A DNA stretch of 64,000 bases from Byssothecium circinans (GCA_010015675.1 ML976980.1:1350362-1414361); one strand, 5' to 3'. Counted from the stretch's first letter, positions 11,025 to 24,087 are shown. Program-made: numbers and translations. The notes: generated by a model from the letters alone, not told the origin.

Positions 11025-11978
11025 ATGCCCACCAAGAGTTCCGACTGGGGGAATTATACCGGTACGGCCCACTCTATTCACTCTCTTGCAATTTCGAATC
11101 CACTATGCGCACGGCAATTATTATTGCTCCTCCTTCTTGACCATGCTGACCAGGTAGCGTGCCAGACTACCTGGGTCCTAACCATCAGCTTGGAAAGCCG
11201 CCGGCCAACCATGTCCGTGACCCGCGATTGACTCTGATCGACAGCCTAGGCATCTCGTTCAAGGGCCAGCGTTGCTGCGACGTGGGGAGCAATGACGGAA
11301 CCGTTGGGATCCAGCTAGGTATGAAAAGGGGACGGGTCCCCCTGGCCAATTCTCCAACCGATTATACAATGCCCTGCTAATAATACCTCTCAAGCCTTTG
11401 ATTTCGGCGCTCAAGAAGTGGTCGGAGTTGAAATCGACCCACAACTGGTCAACAAAGCCCAAGCCCTTTTGGCTCTGCGCTCTTCACGCCTGCGTCCGTC
11501 CCAGACCGAGGGTTCTGCGCCAGAGGTTGACTTCTTCCCCGTGTCCGCTGTCCTTTCTTACGGCCACAACCCAGCTTCCGCGCCTTCTCCTTCCAGCTGG
11601 CCTCGTGTGAGCTTTATCGCCGCGGACTGGGTCTCCTCGGCCGACCCAGCTCTCTCTGGCCCTTACGACGTTATCCTGGCCTTAAATGTACTCAAATGGA
11701 TCCACCTTAAGCACCTGGACGACGGTCTGTTGGCCTTCTTCCACAAATGCCAGGAATCACTCGCATCTAGCGGCTACCTGGTCATCCAACTGCAAACCTG
11801 GGAATCATACGAGAAGGCTGTCCGCCCCAATGCGGCGCCACACTTTGCTGGAAATCTGGCAAAACTAAGATACCGACCCGAAACTTCATTTACCAAATTA
11901 TTGCAAGACGTAGGCCTCGATCTCCACCTATCATCTAGTCAGCTTCGTCGACGAATTGACATCTACCGCAAGACGTGA
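11025..11978 (+). CDS. bmc1: Bin3/MePCE-type RNA 5'-phosphate methyltransferase
   Basis: SAM-dependent methyltransferase of the Bin3 family, which caps or modifies the 5' phosphate of small nuclear RNAs (7SK in animals; fission yeast Bmc1 acts with telomerase RNA and U6). Three exons: 11025-11061, 11166-11318, 11395-11978 (257 aa). Visible features are WGNYTDYLG near the N-terminus (the GNY...Y entry motif), the SAM motif I CCDVGSNDGTVGIQLA (about aa 48-63), the acidic VVGVEIDPQLV, and the Bin3 signature LALNVLKWIHL...DDGLLAFF followed by GYLVIQLQTWESY. Both introns fall at phase 1 and restore conserved motifs. The length is near the minimal catalytic unit. The family is secure; the RNA substrate is not predictable here. 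Confidence 0.9.
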
Positions 11979-14900
11979 GCGAACGCCGAGGTGTGTGCGG
12001 GGTGCAACTGAGTCGGAAAGATTGCCGCACCCGTCATCCACCTTGCCTATAGTACGGGCACGAGCCAGCTTGTGCCTTTTCCACGGTTCATGCACTTTAT
12101 CCTCTCTTTTTCGGGGATTAATGGACCATTTCCGGGTTATTTTCTCCTTCTCATCCAACCAAACTTCCCAGATTCGGTACTTGTACCCTCTCCGCTTCTG
12201 CCAGCCACCTGTTTATGGAAAATCAATACTCGGTAATAGATCCTTCGTGCTCGAGAAGTCGACAGCAACTGACACAATAATGAGATACTGTACAGCCAAC
12301 GTCTTTTCTAGTCCGGGTCTCCTTCATGCATAATAATGGCGAACAATTGCCCGTATCAGATGGATATTCAGTCGCAGGCGGATGCATCGAACGATTATTT
12401 GTTCCTCCAAGGCCCGTAGAACCGCCGTGCAGATCGAACTGCCAGGGTTTTCGAGTTGTTTGTCGGTTCAGCACCTATGCACAGGCAGATTTCTGTAACC
12501 GCCCCGAACCCATCAATCAGCTGCCACTCCATCAATATATTTAACGTTTCGGCTCATCCGCGAATCTACTCCTTCCGTGCTCGGTTGATCTCTGAGCTTC
12601 GATATCACTTCTGCAAATTTTGAAATAATAGTCTCGCGAGCCATGTATGCACAGTACAGCTCGGCAGTCTTGCCCGGACTTTTGTGTGAACGCCACTGCT
12701 GGTCATCAGCCAGGGGAGTCGTTCTAGAAACGACCGACAGATTCCCACCTGCACTATGCGGGTGCTTGAGTTTGGTCACTTGAACCCTGAAGACCGGATC
12801 AACACTCAATTTGCATCACAAGCAACATCGAGAACTGTTGAAGCAAGGATCCTCTCCCGAGGTATTACCCATTTGACGGTGAATCAGGGTTACAGAAATG
12901 GTGTTTCCGAGAGACACCCTCTTGGTTAACGCGACCTCCGGATTTGAAGCATAGGTTGAACAACACGCTCTACTGTACAGATGCATCTCTCTACCCTAGT
13001 TTTTAACAGTTTTTACTATTGTACAAGTATAGGAGACGATTCTTAGCTTATTTTGAGTGGGGAAAAAGAGGTTGTGTATATTGGGCTTAAATCCGGAGAT
13101 CGCGTTGACGTAAGAGACACCCACAGCACCGCCTTTCGACCAAAATATGGGTCGAATCACGCATGTAGGTGCAATGATCATCAGGCCACAAACTCAAGCG
13201 AAGGAGACCGAAGCTCTGATTCGATCAGCTACCCTAGATTGATTGAGGGGGATTGCCGGATTTTCCTTTCTGACTGACGCTTAGCCCCAATCTTCCACCC
13301 TCTTGACTTGATGTTCGGCTCGTCTTTTTCTGCTAATGCAGACGACTGCATAGCATTGGCTTTCATAAGACGAATGATCCACTCATTATGCAACCACTCG
13401 AGACGAATTTTTATGAGATACAGACTCTACTTGATACCACGCTGGGTATCTCCATCAGCAGTGCGACCTCCACTCAACGGGCTTGAATTTGCACCCTATT
13501 AGCTTTCTTCGATGGACTTTTTTTCTTCGGAATGAAGCAACCTTGTTCCTTCGAGAAGACGATGCCCGTCACTAATGGAGCTAGGAAGATTGCATCCCAA
13601 ACTATACTCTGTGTTGCCTTGCGAAAATTTACTGAACAAACCTCAGAAAGAATTCGACAGACCACACTACTACGAGAAAGAAACATCGATTGATTCCAGA
13701 TGACGACCAGAAATACTGCAGGAAATACAGCTAGGCACACGCTTGAGGGCGCCAAGTGATCGTTCAATAGGAGGACCTCTATCACGACATTTGCTCTTGG
13801 GTGGTGCGGAGCCCCAAATGCTATGTTTCCGATCCTGCGAGGATTCGACTGTCTTATGGTCGCTTTCCCTTTACGAGACTGCGGGAAGGTGCGTCCGAAT
13901 GTTGGACAACCGGCGCCTTTTTATGCAAGGTCGTGGTCGAAGAACACATTTAATTAGAGCTACGAATTTCCAATTGCCTGCGCTCAGAGGAGGATTCCTT
14001 GATTCTGTTCCGCGGGATTGCCCACGTTGGAACATACATGCTCAGCGGATTGAGCATATGAAGATGTTGGACTAGGTCGACGATCGAATATAGAGCAGCG
14101 AGCTGCCATCAGAAGCACGTTCATGTCATGGCGAACTGCACTAGAGCCCGACAGTGAGGCAAGCCGAGTCCAGCAACCAAAGCCTTGGGCTAGGGATGCA
14201 GACATTCCGAAGATCTGATCAGCATTCTCCGAAATCGTAACCCCGAGTAGGCTGTCGATCCCACTGCGACTTGCAAGCCGCAACGGATGGTAGTGGCTAC
14301 AGCATGCAGATTCCGAGTTCTTTCCAGTAGGTCGGACATGCTCGCTTACCTTTGTCAGAGACTATCACGTCGGCTCAAACTGTGCTTCTAGTTTACATTT
14401 ACGATGTTTGCACAATAACTGACATTCATAGATGCTGCATTGTGGCAGTAGTGAAGGCAGACGGTCCTCCACTGTGGACAGCCAATCCAAAATATATTCG
14501 TGTATCCGCATCTTGAAAGTTTCAGGGAGAAGAGCAGCAGGTGTCTAATGATGGGCGACCAATATCATCCGTACCAAACACTTCGCTTGCTCACTGTGTT
14601 CCACGACCGCGAGCAACCATCTGATCAAAGTCTAGTGTCTCATACACAGGCCCACCCGTGTAGAGACACCGTGTTTGAGTTTCTAAATCCATCGTCACGG
14701 ATCAGCAAGGGTTTGCTCGGCCAGCACAGCGGATAGCTGCCTGAACACGGTGTACAAGTCCCACGACATCTGCGTGAATCCCGTAGGAGAAGAACATGAA
14801 ATGGATCAAACATGGGTTCGCCGTGGTACAGTGTATCCAAGTAAACTTCTCACATGTCGAACGGATTTGTTACACGAAGCGCTGTTCTCCTTTCTTGCAC

Positions 14901-16336
14901 CTCAGACGAAAGGAATGGTAGGATGTAATGCTGAGTGGAAGTATTGAGTTCGAGGGTGACCCTGCTACGCTGAATCAATATATGCAAAACTGCCGTGCAG
15001 GACACTCAGTGCTGGAATACAGCTCATCTGTTGCTGACGCCGCGCTCCAATCTCGCGATAGAGACGTGGTGGTGTTGGCCATGGTATTACCGTCCTTGGG
15101 CGCGGGCCGGCTACGTAAACGGGAGGATTTGCACGACGGCGGGAATACGCTCCAATGGCGGGGCATCGATGGGATGCATGATGAAAGAGTTGCATAGCCA
15201 CCCCTTGCTGCCTGCAAGACATTCCATCTTTTTATGGCCTTGCCTGCCACGTCAAAAGATCTTTGGCCACAGCGGCCTCTCTCCCCGATGCACAGCATGA
15301 CAAGCAACCGACGCCAATCCGAGCGACCTCTGCACCAAGCCTGAAAGACTCTTGCCCGCGTCTCGTCGAGCATGTTGGTCGAGATGAAGGTGTTTCCTCG
15401 GCCGCCCATGGTCAGCCTGCCACGTATCGCGCAGCGACAGACGGCAGCGTACAGTACAGTACTTGGGTCTGCGTTTGCACCCTCCCTCGCCCGGCACTGA
15501 GCAGCAGGGCGTGTCGGCCGCATACACATGTACCGTCGACATCTGACAAATGCTCTCTTGCCATCTCAAGGGCTCCAGGATGAAGGCCGTACGATTTCAG
15601 GCCTCGGTGCTTCTGTACCATGATGCGACGCATGGGAGGCCACGGCCTTCATCCGCTGTACAGTACGGTGGCGGGAGACATCAGCTTGGATGGACCTAGC
15701 TGTGCTGTGGGCTGGACTACACGTTCACGCCTGACGTCTGGAGACATATTTATATCCTGGAGGAGCGGCGTCGAGGTCGATTGAGATGAGGCCAACTCGC
15801 CCTTCGCCCATTATTTTGTGGAAGTCCGAGTATAGATACATCAATTTCCCTGGTAAGCCATCGCCCGCGCGCCGCCCGCTCTCCGTGTACAGGTGCGCAC
15901 TCGACCAGCTCCCAGACGGACTCGACGTGCGCATTGAAGACCTTGTGGATGTTCTGACGGAAGACTAGGCTCGATTGGCCGCAAGCGGCCCTCCACGATC
16001 TTTCCCGTACACCATTGTGTGGGAGTGGAAAATTGGCAGCGCGCGCGTGTCAGCAGCTTACCTGCGCAAACCCTGCCCTGCCCGCGACTCCAGTAACGAA
16101 GCGAATGACCTGCGGACCTCGACGTCGTACAAAGTAGATAGACACCACCATCGTTCGGCACCTCTGCGGGGACAGCGCATACAGGGCCGGAGCTACAAGC
16201 TGGACACACTCCGCCGCTGCGAGCAGTCGCCAGACCCTCCAAAAGAAGGATTGTCCCCGCCAACCGCCCGGCGCATCTCTTCCTCTAGCGCATCGCCATT
16301 CCACCTCTTCGCTCGTTTCCGTCGATACCAAACACA
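11979..16336. other. 4.4-kb gene-poor region
   Basis: No open frame here resembles a known protein or shows a coherent splice structure. All are under about 190 codons and overlap on both strands. Composition is intermediate and I see no terminal repeats or transposase motifs. The last few hundred bases should carry the promoter of the downstream DUF1349 gene. Confidence 0.5.
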
Positions 16337-17206
16337 ATGCCGCCGGACAGCTCGTCGTTCACGCCGCTCAACTTCCACGATGACGCCCTGCTCCCCGAGT
16401 ACATGGGCTCATTCACTCTGGCGGCCCAACCAAACACGGACCTCTGGCGCAAACCGCCGTCTCGAGATACCTCGACCGCCCCGATCCTCTACACAGCTCT
16501 GCGCAACCCTTTCATAGCCGCCGAAGTCACAGTATCAGCGGATTGGGAGCTAGAATGGGACCAGGGGGGACTCGTCATATTCGCAGGGACGCCTCCAGGC
16601 CGAGTCGCAACCCTGACACCCGACTCTACACCCACCGCGCCTCTCCCAACCACCGACATCACGCTGAGCGATAGCACGGATACCTCTTCAATCACCACGC
16701 CCGTCACGCCCGCGACACCGCCGCCGTCACTGGATGCGCAGGATGCGGGGCTGGTTACACAAACCCACGCGCTCACACATCGAGGCCCACCACCACCCTA
16801 CATGGCCCCCGCCCCGGCCTCCAAATGGGTCAAAGTCGGCCTCGAATTCTGCAACGGCGCATGCCATGCCACCTCCGTAGTCGCGACGTCGGACGGCGCT
16901 GACTGGGCCCTCACAGCACTCCCTCCGCATCATGCGCGGCGGTCTGATCTCCGCGTCAAGATCGAGAGGATTGGATATGCGCTGTGGGTGTGGTATGAAG
17001 ACGATGTGTCCGGCTGGAGGAAGTTGCGAGAGGTGACGTGGTTCTTCTGGGGCGTTGAGGATAAAGCTGTCAGGGTAGGCGTGTATGCGAGTCGGCCGGC
17101 GAACTTTGGGACGAGTATGTATGAGAGGCGGAATGGGGTGAATGTGGCCATGGGCGGGGGGATGAGGAATCTTTGTGTGGATTTTGAGGGCTTGGAAATC
17201 TCTTGA
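16337..17206 (+). CDS. DUF1349 / Ree1-like concanavalin-fold protein
   Basis: Single exon, 289 aa. The sequence matches the DUF1349 family, which has a concanavalin-like beta-sandwich and includes yeast Ree1 (regulation of enolase 1). Supporting stretches are VSADWELEWDQGGLVIF, WVKVGLEFCNG (about aa 155), SDLRVKIERIGYALWVWYED, EVTWFFWG, VGVYASRPANFGTSMYERR and LCVDFEGLEIS at the end. A Ser/Thr/Pro-rich insertion (about aa 90-150) separates the first and second halves. No signal peptide or membrane segment is visible, so it is probably cytosolic. The biochemical function of the family is poorly known. Start chosen at the first ATG, with the context CACAATG. Confidence 0.8.
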   Translation: MPPDSSSFTPLNFHDDALLPEYMGSFTLAAQPNTDLWRKPPSRDTSTAPILYTALRNPFIAAEVTVSADWELEWDQGGLVIFAGTPPGRVATLTPDSTPTAPLPTTDITLSDSTDTSSITTPVTPATPPPSLDAQDAGLVTQTHALTHRGPPPPYMAPAPASKWVKVGLEFCNGACHATSVVATSDGADWALTALPPHHARRSDLRVKIERIGYALWVWYEDDVSGWRKLREVTWFFWGVEDKAVRVGVYASRPANFGTSMYERRNGVNVAMGGGMRNLCVDFEGLEIS

Positions 17207-18221
17207 GAAGGCGGTTTGAGAGATTGTTGAAGTCTCCCTTATTGTTATCCTTCTCTTCTTTGCGTCTTGTTCTTTTTTTGGGGCATGGCTTGCGAGTCGT
17301 TCACGTTTTTCTCTTCCCAAGTTGTTGTTATCTCGCATGCTATCTTTTTTTTTCCTATTCTTCCTCCTTTTCATTCGCATAATTCTTCTTTTCCCCTTCT
17401 ATTCATTCAAAGTGTACATATTCCGGGTCTTCTCCCTTCTCTCCCTTCCGTCCGCCTTATTCAATCAGCCGTTTCCTCCTTCTCAGATTGGATCCCCCGC
17501 ATATCCGCGGCGCAGCATTCTTCTCGTATTCGGCTTTTTCGTTGCCCTTGCAAAGCATATCCGGGTAACTCTGCCTCACCATACTTTTGCTATCTACGAT
17601 CTAGGCTATTTTATCGTCTCAGGTGCCCTGGCTGGTGACAATGAAAGCTTACTTCGTTTCCGAGCTTTTATGTACATTTAATCGAGATATTTGGTACACT
17701 TTTTCGTTCTTGTGTTGTAGTGCCTTTTGCTTGAGGATCGGTGTGCGCGATTGGTGGAGTGCGGAGGGAGAGACCTGCCGTGCCTTCTGGTTTGTAGAGG
17801 GGTTGCGTTATCCTTTTAGGTGTGAATTTGGATGTCACAGCACAGCTTCTTCCTCTTTTCGCACGACGACTTTACGGCGGCCTTGGGAACCAAGACAGTT
17901 GTTCTACAAGCGCTGGAAATAAACAATGGCGCAACACGATGAACACCATGAAAGCTCCTTTCCTGCACTCTACGCAGACAACCATGGATACATACCCCTG
18001 ACATCCTGCAGAAGGAATATCTTCTTGCCGACGCACTCTAAAGATATATAATCACGGTACGTAACGCACAAAAACTCACTGTCAATATCTTCCAGCCATT
18101 CTTCAGTGTCGTTTGCATCCCCTTCACATCCACACAGAGCCAACGCACGTATGTCATAACCATTACCCCGTCCACTTTTAGGACTGACCACCGTTACCGC
18201 ATCGTCTATCATCAACACGCT
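17207..18221. other. Intergenic, T-rich
   Basis: About 1 kb between two genes on the same strand. The first half is strongly T/C-rich on the + strand (3' UTR-like, from about 17230 to 17620). I see no gene. The last 200 nt are the likely promoter and leader of the secreted-protein gene. Confidence 0.5.
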
Positions 18222-19717
18222 ATGAAGTTTCACTTCTCCCTTCTTTTGCTACTTGTGGTACGAGCCTTTGCGGCAGCCGTCGCTCCGTCCAGCAATGCGG
18301 TGGTTGAGACACGGATTACGACGGTTGTTGTCCCAGCGGGACGAACATTGAGTGAGGATGTGGACAGTGTCGACTATGTAAGAGCATGGAGGGATACTGG
18401 CGATTTGCTTGAAGAGACTGTGTGCAACGAACCCACCCCTATCATCACTCCCAGAGTCTCTTATACCCAGCAACCCAACAACCCCCGCAACGAAAACGGA
18501 TTCGTACCCCGCGACGCCACCAAATCCACCAGCTTCCTCGGAGTCGATCCAGTGACATCGACAAAGAACCCGCAGCCAACTTCGTCCCTTAGCATAGCAG
18601 GGTGCTTTGCATCTCCCTGCCATGACCTCTTTTCAAAAATCCAGGAGGGTTTCGATAAAGTGACGGGGGGCAAGACCATGAAGGACCCGAACGATGTGAA
18701 TATGGATTACGACTGGTACGAGTATTTCTGCACCGATGATGGGAAGACCATGGACAGGTAAGTTTAAAAAACTCCCAGCCCACTCTCCCCCGAAGTAGCC
18801 CACGCACCACGCCTTGACTCTAAACCCCTCTTCTTATAACACAGTCTCACTCACCACCCCCAACCAAAAGCGCGATATACCTCCCCTTCGGCACATGTTC
18901 CACCTGCCTCGCCTCCGCGGGGCAACGAACACCCTTCGGCCCCCTCTTCGACAACCTGCAACAGTTCTGCCCCGCCGCAAAAGACCACGGCACGCTCCCC
19001 TCGCTCTACAAATTCCTCTGCGCAGACGACAGCGGCGTTCTCCCCGTCCTCGCTCGCGCAGCACCCGAGATCCATTTCGCGGATATGGGCATCAAGCCGA
19101 ATCTGATGGCTGCGGTGGCGCTGAAGGATTCGTTTACGCGGGACGACAGGACGAAGATTACGGTTACTGGGCCTCCTAGGACGAGGACGACGACGGTCGC
19201 GAGGACGGTCACGACGTCGACATCTCAATCGCAATCTCCATCTCCATCGCCATCGGGGAAGAAGACCACCACGATGACGATTACTTCAATGCCCCCGCTA
19301 CCGACATCGGTCCTCGCCCAACTCCCCAGAAACTGGCCGTATACTGAGTACGGTCTCGCGCGCAGAATGGCTACGGCGATGTACACGCTGACGCAGCCGG
19401 GGAACGCGAGTGTGCCGGTTGCGGTTGTGGAGGCGCCCGTGCTGTGGTTTCCGAGGCCGGTTGGTAAGGGGGTTGATCTGCTGGCTGGGTATTCGCATGT
19501 TGCGATAGAGGCGGCGGCGGCGGTAGGGAGGGATGTGCTGGAGAGTACGAGGAAAGGGGCGGGGACGGAAGCGGCAACGGGGAGGGGGGATGATGTGGTG
19601 ACGGCTACGGCGGCGGCGGGGGGGAGTGCTGATGTTATGGGAAAGCCGGTGGTGGGTGGGATTGCGGGTGGGGGGCATGGTGGGCATGGGAATGGGGGAG
19701 TGGAGGTGCCCGCTTGA
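18222..19717 (+). CDS. Secreted protein of unknown function, Ser/Thr/Gly-rich C-terminus
   Basis: Not recognised. Two exons: 18222-18757 and 18871-19717 (113-nt intron, GTAAGT donor, CAAAAG acceptor), 460 aa. I rejected the nearer CACAG acceptor at 18844 because it breaks the frame, while CAAAAG restores it. Residues 1-18 form a signal peptide (MKFHFSLLLLLVVRAFAA). Paired-cysteine patches GCFASPCHDLF (about aa 127) and FGTCSTCLASAG plus FC...FLCADD point to a disulfide-bonded extracellular N-terminal half. The second half has a Thr/Ser/Pro spacer (TSTSQSQSPSPSPS) and a Gly/His-rich end without an obvious GPI-anchor hydrophobic tail. It could be a cell-wall protein or an effector-like protein; nothing in the sequence decides this. 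Confidence 0.75.
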
Positions 19718-21470
19718 TGGTTAGGTAGGGGAGAGGTGGGGTGAGGGAGTGAGATGCAGGTAGATGATTGACTTTTGGGGAGTAGTGTGCTCCGACGGAT
19801 AATAACGAGTGTATATATATATCTGTGTATAACTTACTTATTATACATATCACATCACCACATACCTCACAAATTTAACAACCGCAAACTGAGAACAAAA
19901 GACCAACATGTCAAGCAAAAGATACAACAAGAACCCTTCCATCCACGCCTCCGCGTTTTCCACCTCATTCCCCCTCCCCCACCAGCTCAGTCAGGTAGCC
20001 CGTATCCCTATTAAACAAGGCATTGAGGAAAAAGAAAGAGAAAGAGAAAAGGAAAAGGACTTCGTAACCACTGTCTGTACGCCTATCCCATCAATCTCCG
20101 GACCGAAACTAGTCCTCTTGACACGACGAAAACGAACCTCCCATCTTATCGGGATACATGCAGGCCTTGTCCTCCCTCCCACTCCGACTCACCCCGTATC
20201 CAACTCCCATGATCGTTTTGCATCTTGAAGGGAAGTTGAGAATGCTGCTTTTCACTTCCACTTGTGTGTCCTTTTTTGTAGCTCTGGATGTAGCTGTAAC
20301 TGTAGCTGTAGCTGTAACCGCAACATCATCACCACCACCAGTCAGCGCCGTATCTAACTCAGGGGGCGGGGCTTGGGGGGCTTGAGGATATGCAGTATAG
20401 CATATATTATCTTCCCTCTAAGTCCCTAACAACTATAAGATAGTTAGTTACCTATACGTGTCTAGCGGCGTCCCTAGGGCTTCCTTCCTTCCTTCCACTC
20501 CCAGCGTCGAAATTCCAAAAAGCCAGGGTTAATCTTACTCTTCCTTCTTCCTCTTTCCTTCTTTCTCTTTCCTTCTTCCTCCGTTCTCTCTTCTACATTT
20601 TCTTCCTCCACGCTCGCCGTTTCGAGGAACGACGAGGTCGAGGATGGGGATGAGGACGGAAGAGGACGGGGACTGAAGAGGACGGAAGAGGCCCTAGAGG
20701 CTAACGCTAGCTGCTTTGATCGTAGCGTGGGTGGGTAGTATCTAGCATCTAGCAGCTAGTCAAATGTCAATATCAGTATCCGTATCCCCGTATCCGTGTC
20801 ATTGTCTTGAAAAAAAATCCACTCGAGTCGCTGTGTATCACCGTAAAGTTCGAATCCTCCTCAATAGGTAGTGTAGTGTAGTTAGTTATTCCAAACCGGA
20901 CCGGACCGGACCGGACCGGACCGACTGAAACTACTCCTTCATGGAAGGGGAGGGACTCCAGTTTACTGTAGTACTTACCGTTCTTCATTCACTTAACTTC
21001 TCTTCACTTGCAGCCTTTGCGCATAATAACCCCTGCCCCAGTGCGATACCTCCATCTTCCAGCTGAGAAATAAAGAGATTCTTTAAGGTCCCCTCCTCTT
21101 TTGTTTCTCCTCCCGCACCGCACGGCTCAATCGATCATCTTCATCTCATCTCATGTGCAACGAACTCCCAGAGAGAAAGTGTTTGCAAACGCGTCGATTG
21201 TCGATTATCGATTATCGGGATTAAGTATTAACTATCATATATCTATATCTGTCTGTATTATGCAAACCCCCCCACCTCTTGACAGAGATCCTCATCATCA
21301 TTCCCATACCCCATCACCTCCCCAAACTCCCACTAGCCCCCCAGCCATCCATACCTATACCCAAGCGTCTAGAGCACTCGCACATATATACACCAAGCGA
21401 TCTCCCCTCACCCATCGATCTCTCATGCCCCGTCTCCCACCTCCCATCTAAAAACGACGTCACGCACGCG
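19718..21470. other. Convergent intergenic region with short tandem repeats
   Basis: About 1.75 kb between 3' ends. It holds GTAGCT-type repeats (about 20290-20315), CTTC-rich tracts (about 20535-20600), GAGGACGG-like repeats (about 20640-20690) and a CCGGA pentamer array (about 20896-20922). Short open frames here look like repeat artefacts. No gene is supported. Confidence 0.55.
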
Positions 21471-23051
21471 CTACGACCTGACCTCGGCGAGTAAATACGG
21501 CCCAATAACCGCCGCCGCCTTCCAGATAATCATCAAACTCTCGATAAAAAAAACATACGGCATCCTCCACACGGGCCCATCCAGCATGCGACACCAAACG
21601 CCGTAAAACGCCACGGCGAAAAAGTGATACACCAGCACCCACGGCCGCTGTATCAATCCAGCGAGCAGCCCGCACGGCTCAGACAGGCATTTCCCGCCGC
21701 GCTGGAAGTAGCGGAAACATCCGTTTTGCAGGGCGGTGAGGAGCGGGTTGTCGGCAGCGAAGAGCGCGTAGAGCGCCATGGCTAGGATGTTGATTACCGA
21801 CGTCGACGACTTGCGCGACCAGTGGAAGCGGTGGATTTGTCTGAGCACGTCGTCGGTTACTTCGAGGTTCGGGACGTGTTCGGGGGCGAGCAGGTTGGAG
21901 AGCGTGAGCACGTCGTTGAAGGCGACTGTCATGCCGCCGCCCGTAAGCGGATGTCGCATGTTCATCGCGTCTCCTAGGATTATCAGGCCTGGGGTTTTCT
22001 GGACTGTGGGCGGGAGGAAGGAATTGGGCATGCTGCGCAGTTTGCCTGCTTCGACGGCTTTGATGAAGGAGGGGCGCACGCATTCGGGTAGATTGGGCAG
22101 AGCGACGTTTAGGAGGTGGTTTTTTATGCCGCCGTTCTTGGGGGATGCTGAGGCGCAGTTTTCCGGGACGTCGACGAGGATGCGCGTTTCGTGGGTGCCG
22201 ATTTGGTAGATTAGAATGGGCGGCGCGTTGGAGAGGACCACGTGCCCGTATCCCGGCATGGGTAGCACGGCGTCTATCAATTCTAGAGCGAAGAACCTGC
22301 TGCGGACTTGTGGCGCGTTGGGTAGGTATGCTTTCCGAAATTTACTGTTATAGCCATCGCTGATCAGTGTAAGGGCGCCGAAATAGCAGTCGGGCTTCCC
22401 GGCTGTTGTGCATTCTACACCGAGAACTTGAGATGTGTAACTGTCCTTTACGACGTCATTGACCTTCGACTCAATGATAGTGACATTAGGCGTGGCGCGA
22501 GCAGCAGCGCGTAGTTTCTGGATGAAACGGCCGTGGTGGAAACTGCGACCCTCGGGTGGATGGGAGGGAGAGGAGTCGGGAGTGAGGTTTGCGGGGTAGG
22601 GGATTGAGACGGGTTCGCCGTGGTAGGAGACTCTGTAGCCATAGCAAGGGATTGCGTCGATGTCTTCAAGGCACTCTATACAATATTAGCACATCTCTCG
22701 CGACGCCAGTTGAGGGGCGAATTTACCTCTCATTCCCAGCTTCTCCAGCGCATTCACGCCCCCTGGCTGCAGAAGCTCCCCCACAATGCGATCCGGCTCT
22801 TTCAGGTTCTTTTCAAGCAATATCACACTGCGCCCCTGTTTTCCAAATGCTACCGCTGCTGCGCATCCCAGAACCCCCGCGCCCACAATAACGATGTCGG
22901 CTTCATGGTGCTCGCGCCGCCGAACCTCGCGGTAGTCCTTGTTCGGTTTTGTTTCCAGTACTCCCTGTGCCTTCCCCATTGCCTTCGCACGCATATGTGT
23001 CGTCGCAGGTGGCGAGGCGAGCGCGGCGGTTGTGGTCGTGGTTGTGGACAT
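21471..23051 (-). CDS. ERG1: Squalene epoxidase (squalene monooxygenase)
   Basis: FAD-dependent enzyme of ergosterol synthesis that converts squalene to 2,3-oxidosqualene in the ER membrane; target of allylamine antifungals. Two exons: 23051-22727 and 22675-21471 (51-nt intron, CTAAT branch), 509 aa. Evidence: Rossmann FAD motif DIVIVGAGVLGCAAAVAF (about aa 52-69), GELLQPGGV, the DG motif LISDGYNSKFRK, and the second FAD motif GDAMNMRHPLTGGGMTVAF. The C-terminal hydrophobic region (VYHFFAVAFYGVW, VIGPYLLAEV) is the expected membrane anchor. Start taken at the MSTTTTTT methionine; an ATG-less extension to about 23111 is unlikely. Length matches fungal Erg1. No lesion seen. Confidence 0.96.
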
Positions 23052-24087
23052 AATTGAGGAATGAGGGGCTATAGTAGCGCACAAAGCGACCGTTGGATTA
23101 CGTACGATCAATTACTACCAGGCGAAGGAGTGACGGGACAACGACTGCAAGCCGACCCGGGACGCGCAATGCAAATATCAGCCTGGGTGGCGTTGGTTAA
23201 GAAGCGACGATAGTTGATGGTCTCTGGATCTCGACCACACAGTCACACCGCCTCAAAATTCTGCCAGGGGTTTCCGCCAATGGCGGGCCGCTGTCAGTCG
23301 TCCGATCAACACGTGAAGGTCATTTCATCACCCAATCTTCCATCCATCGAACCATCATCACTCATGCCCTGCGAATCCATTTTCAAATTCGGTGGAAAAT
23401 AAATCATGTCCAAAAGAAGAGAAGAGTAGTGCGAAGCCAATAATACGAACTGGTGTAAATTCGCTAAGCAGTGCTGAATGCATGATATGCTACAATGGCC
23501 GCCAATACGGCGCCCGGTAGTTAGAAATTAGAAATTAGAAAATAGACAGTAGACTGGATGTTATGCAAGTAGGTGTGAGTGAATGAGTGGAAAGAAGTCA
23601 GAGACGCATATCGTCATCGACCTTTCCTTTTGTAATCCGCCCCCCAAAACCAAGCGAAAGAAAAAATATTGCGCTGCAACAGGCTGTGGTATTGTAGTGT
23701 CAATGGTCGTCGTTGCAAGTCAGCCCTGCCAGCCCTCCGAAGTCCGTAATAACGTCATTTGCCTCTCTCTTCACAGCCTCGTTCACGGTCCGCGATCCGC
23801 AACCATCAAGCATCGAAACGGGAACATTTCGCTCTTGATGAAACATCAATATTGCAACCATGCCGGAGATCGCCAAACCACATGCCCACGAACACGGTTG
23901 GGTGGATACGGGGCCGTTGCCGTAAACTCAGTTCGTGTCAGACGGTTGACGAGGCTCGTTCCCAAAGCGTGCATGTTGAGCAAGGACAACGAAAAAGAAG
24001 GCTGTGGCGTCGCTCTATGTAAGCCCCGAAGCCCATCAGCACAACGGGCGAGACTTAAATTCAACCGCAATCCTGATCAGGCCCGCC
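23052..24087. other. Intergenic region upstream of ERG1
   Basis: About 1 kb containing the ERG1 promoter and the 3' flank of the next gene. A run of TTAGAAA-type repeats lies near 23520-23545. I found no sterol-response element I could defend and no gene. Confidence 0.45.

Noticed and set aside
17970..18233. 87-codon minus-strand frame overlapping the start of the secreted-protein gene
   Set aside because: It overlaps the signal-peptide start on the other strand and has no family resemblance; probably chance.
19908..20228. 106-codon + strand frame with a Lys/Glu run
   Set aside because: The Lys/Glu run comes from a GAAAGA simple repeat; no other coding signal.
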